Shown: positions 18,105-27,437, counted from the first letter of the stretch. The stretch is 64,000 bases of DNA from Ramlibacter ginsenosidimutans (GCF_042678185.1 NZ_JBHUDQ010000013.1), one strand, 5' to 3'. Numbers and translations: made by a program. The notes: a model not told the origin generated them from the sequence alone.

Positions 18105-18308
18105 TCAGCGCTTGCCTTCTTCGCGTTGCGCCTGCTTGTCCGCCTCGCGCGCGGACTCTTTCGCATCGCCCATCTTTTCCTGCACCTTGCCCTTGATCTG
18201 CTGGGCGGCGCCACCGATTTCGCGGCTGGTGTCGCCGGTCAGCTTGCCCACCTGCTTCTTGGCTTCACCTGCGGCCTGGTTGGCGGCGCCATTGACCTTC
18301 GCGCGCCC
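18105..18308 (-). CDS. CsbD-like stress protein, start unclear
   Basis: The last 63 codons read as a CsbD-family protein: repeated amphipathic units such as GAANQAAGEAKKQVGKLTGD and GAAQQIKGKVQEKMGDAKE, rich in Lys/Glu/Ala/Gln. Family members are small general-stress proteins. No start codon with a ribosome binding site lies close to the domain; the frame stays open to an ATG at 18482 but the extra sequence looks non-coding. An N-terminal frameshift or a rare start is likely. Confidence 0.55.
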   Translation of the reverse strand, partial: GRAKVNGAANQAAGEAKKQVGKLTGDTSREIGGAAQQIKGKVQEKMGDAKESAREADKQAQREEGKR

Positions 18309-18773
18309 GGTCGCGCGGCGGTGTCGAGCCGCGCATCGGCACCGGTGCAAGGCCCAGAGTCGCGTGCACGGTCGCCAGGATGAAGCGCTTGACCTTTCGT
18401 GGATCGGTGGCCGGCAAACACCAACAATGGTGCTGAGGCCGCAGGGATCTCGCGAATCAGCAGCGCGCAGCCGCGCATTCACCGCCGAGGCCCTGTGGAA
18501 GTGATCCAGACCGGCAAAGCAGCCCCGTCTAGGTGTGAAGTGTCAACAGGTTCTTCAGAGAGTTCGAAAGCCGAGACACGGGAACGCGAAGTTGCTCCCG
18601 TAATGAATGCCATCTGTGGGAATGCCCAGGACGAAACGACTGCCAGGACGGTGAGGCCGTTGTGTCCATATCGCACTGCGCCGGTGAGGTCCCGCTTGCG
18701 GATCCCCGTTGCCGCACTGGTGCGCGCCTGCGCCCGACGTGCTTCGCGCAGCTGAGAATCGGCGGGGACTCAT
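18309..18773. other. gap without convincing gene
   Basis: Frames without patterns. A minus-strand stretch at 18479-18676 could encode a short hydrophobic peptide, but support is weak. Confidence 0.35.
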
Positions 18774-18960
18774 ATGGGTATTCGCGGCCCCGCGGTGACC
18801 TATGCGGTCGTATGCGCATCAACCTGTCGGGACCGCGCAGGCGGTACACGCCCTCCGCCGAGGCGACTTCGACGCCGTGCCGGCAGGGGTGCAGAGGCAT
18901 TGCTGGTTCGGGGCACGCTGACTCTTGGCGGGCGCTTCGCCTGGGGGCCGGCCTACGCAG
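18774..18960 (+). pseudogene. fragment of a beta-ketoacyl synthase
   Basis: From 18774 the translation MGIRGPAVTYAVVCAS matches the active-site region of the intact ketosynthase in this window (MDIRGPVLTYAVACAS, 8510-9736), including the catalytic cysteine. The downstream elements AVHALRRGDFDA and AGGAEALLVRGTL follow, but in shifted frames. The rest of the enzyme is absent. It is on the opposite strand to the intact gene, about 9 kb away. A remnant of a second condensing-enzyme gene, probably from a lost cluster. Confidence 0.7.
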
Positions 18961-19038
18961 ACTCCATGCTCGGTCTTACCTGTTTCACATTTGCGATGAC
19001 ACACAGTGACTGCTTCCATTACCAACGGGGAGCATCCG

Positions 19039-19308
19039 ATGAAGAAATCTCAATTGCTTGGGGCATGTGTCGCCATCGCGATCGGCGCCATCTCGGGAGG
19101 CGCCAACGCGGGCTGCCTCGGGGGCGCGGCTGCGGGCGGCGTAGCAGGTCACTTTATGCACCGGCACGGAGTGGCCGGTGCTGCTGCCGGTTGTGCGATC
19201 GGTCACTACCGCTCCAAGCACCAGGAGGCGCGCGCGGAACAGGCAAACACCGACCAAGTCGCGCAGACTCGGACGCAATCTCACCACCACTGGTTCCACA
19301 AGGGGTGA
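19039..19308 (+). CDS. small exported glycine-rich protein
   Basis: 89 aa from the ATG at 19039, with a ribosome binding site GGGG about seven bases before. A signal peptide is followed by a glycine-zipper-like hydrophobic region (GGAAAGGVAGHFMHRHGVAG) and a polar His/Gln/Thr-rich tail. The pattern is that of small periplasmic or outer-membrane glycine-zipper proteins of unknown function. Downstream lies a hairpin at 19317. Confidence 0.65.
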   Translation: MKKSQLLGACVAIAIGAISGGANAGCLGGAAAGGVAGHFMHRHGVAGAAAGCAIGHYRSKHQEARAEQANTDQVAQTRTQSHHHWFHKG

Positions 19309-19316
19309 GCCCCTTA

Positions 19317-19339
19317 GAAAGGGGCCAGCCACCCCTTTC
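19317..19339 (+). terminator. hairpin after the small exported protein
   Basis: GAAAGGGG and CCCCTTTC form a perfect eight-base stem with a seven-base loop, nine bases after the stop. No T run follows, so it is a weak terminator or an mRNA 3'-end protector. Confidence 0.45.
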
Positions 19340-19419
19340 ATCCAGTTCCAGTTGCGCCGTCACCCGGAATCCAAGTCGACGGACGTGTTACTTCGGGTTC
19401 GGGCTGAAAAGGTAGTGGG

Positions 19420-19500
19420 CTCCTGTCTCCTGGCTCCTGGCTCCTGGCTCCTGGCTCCTGGCTCCTGGCTCCTGGCTCCTGGCTCCTGGCTCCTGGCTCC
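19420..19500. repeat. heptanucleotide tandem repeat, about 11.5 copies
   Basis: The unit CTCCTGG is repeated from 19420 to 19500, the first unit having T for the last G. Seven is not a multiple of three, so a gain or loss of one unit shifts frame. On the minus strand all three frames stay open through the array and one reads as a seven-residue repeat (GARSQEP). Confidence 0.9.
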
Positions 19501-19742
19501 GTGAGGCGGGAGATACTGCGTTCCCAGCGTTCCTGCAGCTTCGGTTTCTCTCCCCATCCGGACCGTAAAGGGCGCTGAAGTAGTTCTGACCTGGGGTAGC
19601 ACGGCCCGCGCGCAGGTGCTTGCTCTGCAGGCATCGCGATGTAGCCGTCGTTGTAAAGGAAGACGAACTCCGTGCCCCGGCCGACGAACGTGGGCTGCTG
19701 CGCAAACAGCAGGCTCAGGTGGTCTTGAGCGACTGCCGCCAA
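19501..19742 (-). other. ORF ending in the heptanucleotide array (doubtful gene)
   Basis: A minus-strand frame from 19742 runs through the tandem repeat to 19338. Its first 45 residues look protein-like (AQDHLSLLFAQQPTFVGRG, then EFVFLYNDGYIAMPAE), after which the sequence becomes low-complexity. No family or ribosome binding site is recognised. It may be a fragment or a repeat-modulated gene. The stretch from 19743 to 19869 holds nothing clear. Confidence 0.3.
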
Positions 19743-19869
19743 CTCGCCTGCGCACGCACGGGCGTAGGCGATCAGTTGAACGCGCGGATGAGGGCGCGGA
19801 TCGCGCCGGCTCCCTCAAGGGGCCGCCCAAAGCTCGCCGGCAGCCGGCGCGGCGCTGCCCGATGCGCAG

Positions 19870-20934
19870 TCAACCGCTAGCCGGGTCCCGATCCGGGCGA
19901 CCCGCCTCTATCGCAATCTGAGTCGCGATGATCTTGGCTGCCGCCAGCGTCGGCGCCGACAGAAAGATGCCGGCGACCCCGCCGATTTCCTCGCCCGCCA
20001 GCAATCCAAACAGCACCAGCAACGGCGCGAGTTCGACCCCACCACTCATCAAATATGGATTGAGCACGTAGTCCTGGAAAACGCGGTAGCCGGCAATGAG
20101 GGCGAGCAGGAGCAGCAGGTGCTCGTAGCCCGACAGGCCCGCGACGATCAGGCAAACCGCCGCGGCCGTCAGCGGGCCGATCGCCGGTATGAATTCGAGA
20201 CCGGCTGCCAGGGCCGCGAGCAACATCGCGTACGGCACACCGGCAATCGAGAAGGCCACGGAGTAGGCCACAAGCGTCGCCGCCGACAGGATCAGGAGAG
20301 ATCGGATATAGCCGCCCAGCACGACGTCCAGTCCGTCGACGATTCCGCTCCACATGCGCCCATGACCGTACTGTTGGACCCAGGCCAGGAACGCGGTGCG
20401 CATCGCCCTCGCATCCTTGACGAAGAGGAATGCGAGGATAGGAATCAAGACGAGGAAGATCGAGTTTCCGGCGACTCCGAGGGCGACCTCACCGACCTTC
20501 TTGGCAATCGGCAAGGCAGCCGAGGCGCCCGATTTGAACTGCTCCTGGATCAGGGCGGACAGGCGCTCGCGAAACGGCACCAACCACTCGGGCAGCGGAA
20601 CTCGATTGAGCAGGTGCGGATCTCCCAGCAAGGCTGGAAGCTTGTTGGCAAGGGTCGCGGCTTGCTCCGCGATCGGTGGGCCGATCAGTGCGATTCCGAT
20701 CACGACCAGCGCCAGGATGAGCGCAAAGATGGCTCCTGTGGATGCGCTGTAAGAGAACCGCCTGGGCGTTAGGCGCGCCAAGCGTTGCACGGCCGGATAC
20801 ACCATGTACGCGAAAAAGACCGCCAACAGGAAGACGAAGAGCGTCTTGCGAATCTCGTAGACCACGAGCACGGCGGCCGCCACCAAGGCAACTGTCCACG
20901 CATAGCGCGCGGCGCGACGATCAAATCCCAGCAT
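19870..20934 (-). CDS. AI-2E family (TqsA/PerM-like) permease
   Basis: 354-aa integral-membrane protein from the ATG at 20934 with AAGGGG eight bases before. About eight hydrophobic segments are present with the typical layout: two N-terminal helices, a large polar loop (about 90-170), then a C-terminal bundle including GLEFIPAIGPLTAA and DYVLNPYLMSGGVELAPL, both characteristic of the AI-2E transporter family. Members export small molecules such as autoinducer-2 or act as Na+/H+ antiporters; the substrate here is unknown. It is monocistronic. Confidence 0.88.
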   Translation of the reverse strand: MLGFDRRAARYAWTVALVAAAVLVVYEIRKTLFVFLLAVFFAYMVYPAVQRLARLTPRRFSYSASTGAIFALILALVVIGIALIGPPIAEQAATLANKLPALLGDPHLLNRVPLPEWLVPFRERLSALIQEQFKSGASAALPIAKKVGEVALGVAGNSIFLVLIPILAFLFVKDARAMRTAFLAWVQQYGHGRMWSGIVDGLDVVLGGYIRSLLILSAATLVAYSVAFSIAGVPYAMLLAALAAGLEFIPAIGPLTAAAVCLIVAGLSGYEHLLLLLALIAGYRVFQDYVLNPYLMSGGVELAPLLVLFGLLAGEEIGGVAGIFLSAPTLAAAKIIATQIAIEAGRPDRDPASG

Positions 20935-21136
20935 GCGAGCCCCTTTCCAGGTACGCGGATGGTGCCGAGTCCCCTTTGGCGCGGCAATGCGTGAAACCCG
21001 AAGGAGGCAGGTGCCTTCGGGGCAGTCCGCGCAGGAGTTTCCCCCTGGCGCCATCGCGCGCTCGCGCAGGTCACCGGCGGATTGTGTTTATGAAACGGGA
21101 CGCGAGCGGTGCTGTCTGTTCGCGGCGTCCTCACGA

Positions 21137-21415
21137 TCAAGAACCCGGCCGCTCACCGCAATTGTCCTTGCGGAACACGACTTCGCCAGACTTGACGTGA
21201 ACCACCTGGATGGCCCCCTTTGTTCTTGCCTTGGCCGCGACAGCGACAGCCAGAGAACGATCGGCGAACGTGGCTTGTTTGGTCCCGGGCTGTGGCCAAG
21301 TCGGGCCCCAGGCCGGTTTGCTGCTCTCGACGCGGAACTCTTCGCCACCCGGCCTTGTGTTCCGGTCGGTTGCGAATCTATCGTGTTGACTCACTCTCGC
21401 CCGTTCTGTGTTCAT
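21137..21415 (-). CDS. small hypothetical protein
   Basis: 92 aa from the ATG at 21415. The C-terminal half (AVAVAAKARTKGAIQVVHVKSG, with conserved-looking VVHVKSGEVVFRK) resembles the strand-turn-strand end of DUF2188-type small proteins, but not well enough to assign. No operon partner. Confidence 0.35.
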   Translation of the reverse strand: MNTERARVSQHDRFATDRNTRPGGEEFRVESSKPAWGPTWPQPGTKQATFADRSLAVAVAAKARTKGAIQVVHVKSGEVVFRKDNCGERPGS

Positions 21416-21746
21416 GGACGCTCGCACCTTACAACGGCCGCCCCCGAATGCTGTAGGAGACGATCGACATGACATTCACTCGCGCTTCGGCGGCGCGAGT
21501 TACGTAAATCGCGGCGTCCTTCGGGAACTTCCCGGGGAGGCTCCTTGAGTACGCCGCGTGCCGAACTCACTCGCAGGGTCGGCTCCTATCGCCGGCAACC
21601 CCCTGGGTCACGACCATCCATGACTGGCTGAATGTGCACCGAACGTTGCTCGAGTCGGAGGTCGCCCCGAATTTTCCGGAATCACCCAGTGGCCAGCCGT
21701 TCCGCGTGGATTTGCACCATCCGATTTGCGGGGTCGCAAGCAGCGT

Positions 21747-22199
21747 TCAGTTATTCGCAGAGTGCCCGGCCGGCACTCCCCAGCGCAGCAGAAACCAGCG
21801 CCATTTCGCGACCGCGTGGAACGGCTTCGTTGCGCGGTTTCCGCCGGGCACTGCCGTGCCGTGTCGCATTTCGCTGGCGATGGTTCCCGAGGCATCGGTG
21901 GATGCAGCGCAGTGCCAGTTGCGTCCGTCCGCGATCTCGCAGCCGGTGAACCGACCGGAACGCTCCCGCTCGCCGACGGTCCAGAACAGGACTTCCCCAT
22001 GTGCACGCAGGGCGCGGAAACGGTATCGCGCGCCAGCTGCCAGCCGGCCCGAGCACGACTGCCCGATCCAGGTCCCGTCCTGGCACTGCACCGTGTAGAC
22101 CGTTCTTTCACCCTGCATGGTCACGAAGTCAGAGGCCCACATGACGAAGGCCACACAAGCGCTCATTGCCAACACGCAGGTACGAATAGTGAACAACAT
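21747..22199 (-). CDS. membrane-anchored hypothetical protein
   Basis: 150 aa starting at ATG 22199 with AAGGG eight bases before; an in-frame ATG at 22244 is less likely. A single N-terminal membrane helix (VLAMSACVAFVMWA) is followed by a compact periplasmic domain with two conserved cysteines around QCQDGTWIGQSC, plausible for a disulfide, and motifs YRFRALRAHGEVLFWTVG and KWRWFLLRWGVP. The family is conserved in Comamonadaceae as far as I recall; its function is unknown. Divergent from uppP. Confidence 0.65.
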   Translation of the reverse strand: MLFTIRTCVLAMSACVAFVMWASDFVTMQGERTVYTVQCQDGTWIGQSCSGRLAAGARYRFRALRAHGEVLFWTVGERERSGRFTGCEIADGRNWHCAASTDASGTIASEMRHGTAVPGGNRATKPFHAVAKWRWFLLRWGVPAGHSANN

Positions 22200-22402
22200 G
22201 GCGCGGGCCCTTGGAGGCCGCATTGACCTATACACATTCTCCACATCATCCGTTCCTTCGGTTTCATCCAGCTTTCAACGGGCACCCGGTGCGCGCGGGG
22301 CAGGGCGGGAGTGCTCGGTCCATCCTGACCGCAAGCCCGCGGCCGGTGCAGAGTGCGACGCCGATAATCCGAGGCTTCCAAGCCTTCCTTCCCCATCGCG
22401 CC

Positions 22403-23239
22403 ATGCATATCCTCCAGATCCTCGTCCTCGCAGTGGTGCAGGGCGCGGCCGAACTTCTGCCCGTCTCCAGCTCCGCGCATGTGATCGTCGCCGAAAAGCT
22501 GATGGGCCTGGACGCCACGTCGCCCGAGATGACCTTCCTGCTGGTGATGCTCCACACCGGGACCATGTTCGCGGTCATCGTCTATTTCTGGAATGCGTGG
22601 CGGCGCGCGTTCTTCACCTCGGCCCGGCAGCTGCGCGAGAGCCTCGTCCGGGTCGTCTTCGCCACGGGTGTGACTGGCGTGGTGGGGCTGGTCCTGCTGC
22701 AGTTGATCAAGCACATGGTGGCCGGGGGCCGGCCCGACTACGAGATCGAGCAGCTGTTCGGCGATGCGCGTGTGATGACCGCAGGCCTGGTGGCCGCGGG
22801 GCTGTTGATCCTGCTGTCCTCGCGCGCGCCCGACCGGCCCGTGCGCGACATCGGGCTGGGGGCAGCCGGCTGGATCGGTGCCGTGCAGGGCTTGTGCCTG
22901 CCGTTCCGGGGCTTTTCGCGCTCGGGCGCCACGATCTCCGCGGGCATGATGCTTGGCGTGGCCCGCCTACGCGCCGAGGAATTCAGTTTCGCGCTGGCCG
23001 TGGCTCTCACGCCCGCGGTGGTGCTGCGTGAGGGCTGGCGTCTTTTCAAGAGCCATGCCGTGATCGCGCAGCACGGCGTCGCAGAATTGCTGGCTCCCGG
23101 CCTTGCCGGGATGGTCCTGAGTTTCCTGGCCGGCCTGCTGGCTCTTCGCTGGCTTTCGCGCTGGCTGGACCAAGGGCGCTGGTACCTGTTCGGCATCTAT
23201 TGCCTAGTCGCCGCTGCGGTGGTCTGGCACGTCGGCTGA
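22403..23239 (+). CDS. uppP: undecaprenyl-diphosphatase (UppP/BacA family)
   Basis: 278-aa polytopic membrane protein that removes a phosphate from undecaprenyl diphosphate to recycle the lipid carrier of cell-wall synthesis. The two family motifs are present in variant form: AAELLPVSSSAH near residue 15 (usually EGITEFLPVSSTGH) and RGFSRSGAT near 172 (usually PGTSRSG). The glutamate, two serines, histidine and arginine needed for catalysis are kept. About eight hydrophobic helices follow the family layout. Another lipid-phosphate phosphatase of the PAP2 type lies at 33477-34055. Confidence 0.9.
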   Translation: MHILQILVLAVVQGAAELLPVSSSAHVIVAEKLMGLDATSPEMTFLLVMLHTGTMFAVIVYFWNAWRRAFFTSARQLRESLVRVVFATGVTGVVGLVLLQLIKHMVAGGRPDYEIEQLFGDARVMTAGLVAAGLLILLSSRAPDRPVRDIGLGAAGWIGAVQGLCLPFRGFSRSGATISAGMMLGVARLRAEEFSFALAVALTPAVVLREGWRLFKSHAVIAQHGVAELLAPGLAGMVLSFLAGLLALRWLSRWLDQGRWYLFGIYCLVAAAVVWHVG

Positions 23240-24119
23240 GTGCGTTCAGCAATGGTCAACGTCTGATCATCTCCGCGAACGTCTATGCGGTTACGTCTGC
23301 AGTCGTTGCGGGCGCCGCCAGACAAGCAGCTCAGGTTGCTGCGCAAGCGGCAGGTCATCGGCTGGTTCCAGAAGATCGCCGAAGCCACAGGCACGGCGGT
23401 TTGTGTCCGCCTAGAGCGCCGGGAGGAGCTCGCGACCACCTTGGCGCACGCGGTGGAGACCGTATACGCTGCCGCCACAGCACTGAGCTCGGCAGCGCAT
23501 GGAGCTGCAGTGCAGCCCTCTCACAAGAAGGCTCACGGTGACGGCGGGGGGTGCTTGTCAAGGTGGCAACACTGCGCCGAACTGCGGCGGAGCTCACTCT
23601 GGCACAAGCCGCGTAGAGCTCAAGCCCGTGTGCTGGACCTCCTCGAGCCCCAGGAGCACGCCGTGCTGCACGGAACTCTGCTGAAGCTGCGAGCGGCGCT
23701 GGCCCGCGCTTAGTCGCTGTCGGCCTCAGCCGAAGTCGAGGCGAGTCAGTCGCCGCGCCGGGTCACGCGGACGCAGCCCGATCGTGCCGGCGGCCGCTTC
23801 GGAACCCGGGCCTGCTGTGCTCTCGGCCGATCTCGTAGCTGCCCGCTGAGAAGTCGCTATTGCATCAGCCAGCCGTGGCTCAGGAACAGGTCTCGTCCAT
23901 GCGCACGTTGATCGGGAAGCCGCGTTGCTTCCGCCGTCCGCGAAAGCTTGTGCAGCTTGCGGTTTCAGCTCCGCCCCCAGCGCGCGAGTATTCCGCAGCT
24001 TTGAGCTGCCGTGCGCAGACGTGCAACCTCAGCGGGAGAATGCGGCCGACGCGTCCAAGGGCACCGGTTGCTCCGCGCTCTGCGCAGGTCCACGATGGGG
24101 CGCACCGCCTGGAGCCTTC
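23240..24119. other. gap holding gene debris
   Basis: No intact gene. The only recognisable piece is the possible MarR tail listed at 23580-23713. The rest of the stretch up to the recombinase start shows no family pattern; no tRNA was found that could serve as an integration site. Confidence 0.4.
23580..23713 (+). pseudogene. possible MarR regulator C-terminal fragment
   Basis: The translation ending RVLDLLEPQEHAVLHGTLL, then KLRAALA, resembles the dimerisation helix that ends MarR-family regulators. The DNA-binding part is absent, so this is a fragment at best. Confidence 0.35.
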
Positions 24120-25748
24120 ATGAACACCTCCGGCCCCCCACGCGCCGTCCAGTACATCCGCATGTCCACCGACAGCCAGGACCTTTCCCCGGAGATGCAG
24201 CAGGGCGCCATCGCCGCATACGCGGGCCAACACGGAATCGCCGTCGTCCAGACCTATCTCGATGCCGGCAAGAGTGGCCTGACCCTGGAGAAGCGCCCCG
24301 CCATGAGGCGCTTGCTGCTGGACGTGACCAAGCCCGATCGGACCTTCTCCATGGTCCTGGTCTACGACGTCTCGCGGTGGGGCCGGTTCCAGGACACCGA
24401 CGCCAGCGCGTATTACGAGTACCACTGCAGGTTGCATGGCTGCCAGGTCCACTACGTGCAGGAGCCCTTCGGCAGCCCCGACTCGCCGCTGGCGACCCTC
24501 TTCAAGGGCATGAAACGGGCCATGGCTGCGGAGTTCAGCCGGGAACTGGCCGTCAAGACCACGGCCGGGCACGCCGCCGCGATGCAGCGCGGCTTCCAGC
24601 TCGGGACCATGCCTTGCGTCGGGTTCGCGCGGGTCGCCGTCTCGAAGATGGACGGGTCGCAGCGTCGGCTGCGCAGCGACGAGCACAAGTCCGGCCCGCG
24701 CGAGCACGTGAAGTGGGTGCTGGGACCGCAGCCGGAGCGCGCCGCGGTCCGGCGCATCTTCCAGCTGTACGCCACCACCGAGCCGTCCGTCGTGGCACTG
24801 GCCCGGCGCATCGAACGCGAGGGCATCCGCACGGCGGATGGGCGCTGCATCACCGAGTGGATGCTCTATTCGTTCCTGCGATCGGAATCCGTGCTCGGCA
24901 ACTTTCTCTGGGGCCGCGCGAAGAACAAGAAGCGCCGCGCCGAGGGCGATCCGCGGTTCACGCGGATGCCCGGGATCATGGAGCCGCTGGTGCCGCGCGA
25001 GCTCTTTGACGCCGTGCAGGCGAAGTTGAACCGTCGACGGCACGTGATCTTCTCGCGCGAGGCGCTCGTGGACCGGCTGCGTGCCGCCCTCGTCGAGGCC
25101 CCGAAGCTACGGGCGCTTCAGCTCGAGGTGCATGGCTGCCCATGCCGCTCCACCTACCTCAAGAACTTCGGCTCGATACGTGCCGCCTGGGCCGCGGCCG
25201 GTGCTGTCTACCCCTGCGGCGCGGAAGGCATCGACCAGGCCGCTGCCCAGCGCAGTGCCTCGGTGGGAGCGCGCATCTGCAACGCAGCCCATGCCTTCCT
25301 GCGACAGGCTGGCGTGGACTGCCAGCAGCACACGCGCCCCGACCGCCGGGGGCAGACCCTCCTGATCAACGGAGACACGGTGCTGCGCCTGCAGGTGATC
25401 TGGCAGCGATCGCGCGACGACCTGCAGCAATGGGAGATCAGGAGGGTCTACAAGGAGCACTTCGACTGGATCCTGGTCGTGCGGATCCGCCCGGACGACA
25501 CGCCCCTCGACTCGATCCTGCTAAGCCGTGCGCAGTACTTTTCCCAGACCCGCTGGCTGCACGACGCGCTCGACGATTCCTGGACGGTGCTGCGCAGCTC
25601 TTCGGAAATCGTCGACGCCATGCGCAAGCTGCGTCCGATGTCTTGCAACCGGCCTGTGGGGCCTGAGGCGCAGCCCGCTTACGGCCTTGCGACGCCGCCC
25701 CTCAGCGCCGCTGTGAACGCTGCAGGCGCCCCTGCGGCGGAGAGGTGA
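24120..25748 (+). CDS. large serine recombinase
   Basis: 542 aa from the ATG at 24120; the open frame upstream looks non-coding. The resolvase/invertase domain starts AVQYIRMSTDSQD, with the catalytic serine at residue 16, and includes VYDVSRWGRFQD with conserved arginines. A Recombinase (PF07508-like) region follows, with NFLWGRAKNKKRR and LVPRELFDAVQ. The C-terminus is odd: the last 16 residues (SAAVNAAGAPAAER) are read from the antisense of a decayed membrane-protein gene, so the natural end is probably lost. Such enzymes integrate phages, ICEs or SCC-like elements. No other phage gene is adjacent. Confidence 0.85.
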   Translation: MNTSGPPRAVQYIRMSTDSQDLSPEMQQGAIAAYAGQHGIAVVQTYLDAGKSGLTLEKRPAMRRLLLDVTKPDRTFSMVLVYDVSRWGRFQDTDASAYYEYHCRLHGCQVHYVQEPFGSPDSPLATLFKGMKRAMAAEFSRELAVKTTAGHAAAMQRGFQLGTMPCVGFARVAVSKMDGSQRRLRSDEHKSGPREHVKWVLGPQPERAAVRRIFQLYATTEPSVVALARRIEREGIRTADGRCITEWMLYSFLRSESVLGNFLWGRAKNKKRRAEGDPRFTRMPGIMEPLVPRELFDAVQAKLNRRRHVIFSREALVDRLRAALVEAPKLRALQLEVHGCPCRSTYLKNFGSIRAAWAAAGAVYPCGAEGIDQAAAQRSASVGARICNAAHAFLRQAGVDCQQHTRPDRRGQTLLINGDTVLRLQVIWQRSRDDLQQWEIRRVYKEHFDWILVVRIRPDDTPLDSILLSRAQYFSQTRWLHDALDDSWTVLRSSSEIVDAMRKLRPMSCNRPVGPEAQPAYGLATPPLSAAVNAAGAPAAER

Positions 25749-25905
25749 GGGTCGTGAGTTCGGACGCCCACAGGTCCACGTCCCGATCGCGCCCGAGGGA
25801 GCGAAGCAGCGCGCCGACGCAGCAAGCAGGGTCGCGCCGAGCGCCGCGCCGGCGGCGAGCAGCCAGGGGGAGCGCAAAATGGCAGCGACTACGCCGTGGA
25901 GCGCC
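25702..25905 (-). pseudogene. broken copy of the 28244-28519 membrane-protein gene
   Basis: The minus strand gives RSPWLLAAGAALGATLLA in one frame and DLWASELTTLTSPPQGRLQR in another. Together these match the intact gene at 28244-28519 (RSRWLLAAGVALGATLLA, ELTTLTFPPEGRLQR). At least one frameshift separates them and the N-terminus is missing. It overlaps the 3' end of the recombinase gene. Confidence 0.75.
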
Positions 25906-26204
25906 CGCTGCATCGGAGCTGCTCGACTGCGGATGGAAGGGACACCCTCGGCGCTGGCCGGCGCTGAATGGCGACAAAATCGGTGATCTCGATCCGGCCA
26001 GCGCCCCATTCCTGAGAGCTTCTCGTTGCGTTGAGTGTTGCATGCGGCAGCTATCGCCGAATGAGCTCGATGCAAAGATCTTCGGCAGCAGCTTGACTGC
26101 GCGAATCACGGCATCAAGGCCTTGAATGCGTTCGAGCGCGGCGCAGGATGCGGCAGGCGGTCCTCGGCGGGCCGCCCACCAAATGCATCAACCCTGGGTC
26201 ATGG
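25906..26204. other. gap without convincing gene
   Basis: Between the pseudogene and the lipoprotein stop; nothing recognisable. Confidence 0.4.
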
Positions 26205-27437
26205 TCACAGCGCGTCCAGCGGCGGCGTGAACATCAGCAGTCCAGCCGAGCCCCGCGAGCAGGTGGGGCAACCCCCTGGAGCCTTGTCCGACGAGATCGG
26301 AAGGAAGATGTTCGACGTGACCGGGTCGGACGCGACCGAGTGCGCGTTGTTGCCGGTGTCGGCCATGCCGGCGAACCTGCGCGTCCCCGCATCGATCGAG
26401 ATCAGGCGCGGCAGACACGGCGACGCGCTCGTGCAGCTGGGGCCGGAAGACTTGCCGCTGGCCGTCCAGCGCGACGCCGCGTTGTAGTAGCGATTGCGCT
26501 CCGGTGCGTACCAGAGCTGGTCGCCGCCGCCCGCGTTGAGGTTCGCCAGCACAGTGCCGTTGGTGCGGTTGAGGATCAGCAGCTCCAGCAGCGCATCGGG
26601 AGTGGACTCGCGACAGTTGACGGCGATGTCGGTGCCCGGGCCGAGCGCGAGCCCGGTCGGATCACAGTTGCCCAGCGGATACCCGACAGCGCCCGCCAAC
26701 GCCGTGTAGTTGGCAGTGCCGCCGGCAGCGATGCCACGAATCGAAGCGCCGGGAATCTTGATCAACTCTCCATGCGGGTTCGCCGTGGTGCCGTCATTGT
26801 TCACGTAGAACGTGTCGGACGCGGTGTCGTACTGGCACTGCTCCAGGCCTGCTGAGGGCGCTCCCGCCGGGTCCGTGAACGTGATCGTCCCTACAACCGC
26901 CTGTGTGACAGTGTTGATAACGGTGATGTAAGGCGTGGCTGCCTCGGGCGTGGCGATGAAGTAGAGGCTGTGGGGAGCATCGACGCACGCTTCATCGGCG
27001 CGCACGTTCTCGGTTCCCACCACGATGTTCTTGATGATCGTGTTCGTTGATGGATCAATGACCTTTACAGAGTTGACGTCACCCGCATAGAGCAGGTTAC
27101 CGACCGCGTTGAGCCCGTCCGGGCCGGACGTGGCATTGCTCGAGCCCTGGCCTGCAAACGCCAACGCACCGGTTCCCTTGATCTGCGCAACTTGCGCACC
27201 GGTCTTGGTGTCGAACACGTCGACCGAGGCGTTGGTGCGATCGGTGAAGTAGTAGCGGTTGCCCAGCACCGCCGAAATGTCGAAATTCAGGTTCGTAGTG
27301 GCGCTTGCGTTTTTCACGGGGAGAAGTTGGGGCGCCAGCGCGCCGCCATTGCCGTTGCCGTTGCCGTCGCCGCCGCCGCCGCAGCCGGCCAGCAGCGCCG
27401 CGGCCAAGATAGATATCCACCCTGTTTTCTTTAGCAT
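26205..27437 (-). CDS. beta-propeller lipoprotein
   Basis: 410 aa from the ATG at 27437, with AGGAG seven bases before. The lipobox is LLAGCGG (Cys near residue 19) followed by a Gly/Asn linker. The rest is a repeated-strand protein with typical propeller blades of the cytochrome-D1/YncE kind: NASVDVFDTKTGAQVAQIKG, NSVKVIDPSTNTIIKNIVVG and ITVINTVTQAVVGTITF. Such proteins bind ligands or other proteins in the periplasm. Cysteines near the end (GGCPTC) could form a disulfide. Monocistronic and bounded by element debris on both sides. Confidence 0.8.
   Translation of the reverse strand: MLKKTGWISILAAALLAGCGGGGDGNGNGNGGALAPQLLPVKNASATTNLNFDISAVLGNRYYFTDRTNASVDVFDTKTGAQVAQIKGTGALAFAGQGSSNATSGPDGLNAVGNLLYAGDVNSVKVIDPSTNTIIKNIVVGTENVRADEACVDAPHSLYFIATPEAATPYITVINTVTQAVVGTITFTDPAGAPSAGLEQCQYDTASDTFYVNNDGTTANPHGELIKIPGASIRGIAAGGTANYTALAGAVGYPLGNCDPTGLALGPGTDIAVNCRESTPDALLELLILNRTNGTVLANLNAGGGDQLWYAPERNRYYNAASRWTASGKSSGPSCTSASPCLPRLISIDAGTRRFAGMADTGNNAHSVASDPVTSNIFLPISSDKAPGGCPTCSRGSAGLLMFTPPLDAL

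Noticed and set aside
19338..19742. Repeat-containing ORF as a real GARSQEP-repeat protein
   Set aside because: The heptapeptide repeat follows automatically from the seven-base DNA repeat, so it is not evidence for a protein.
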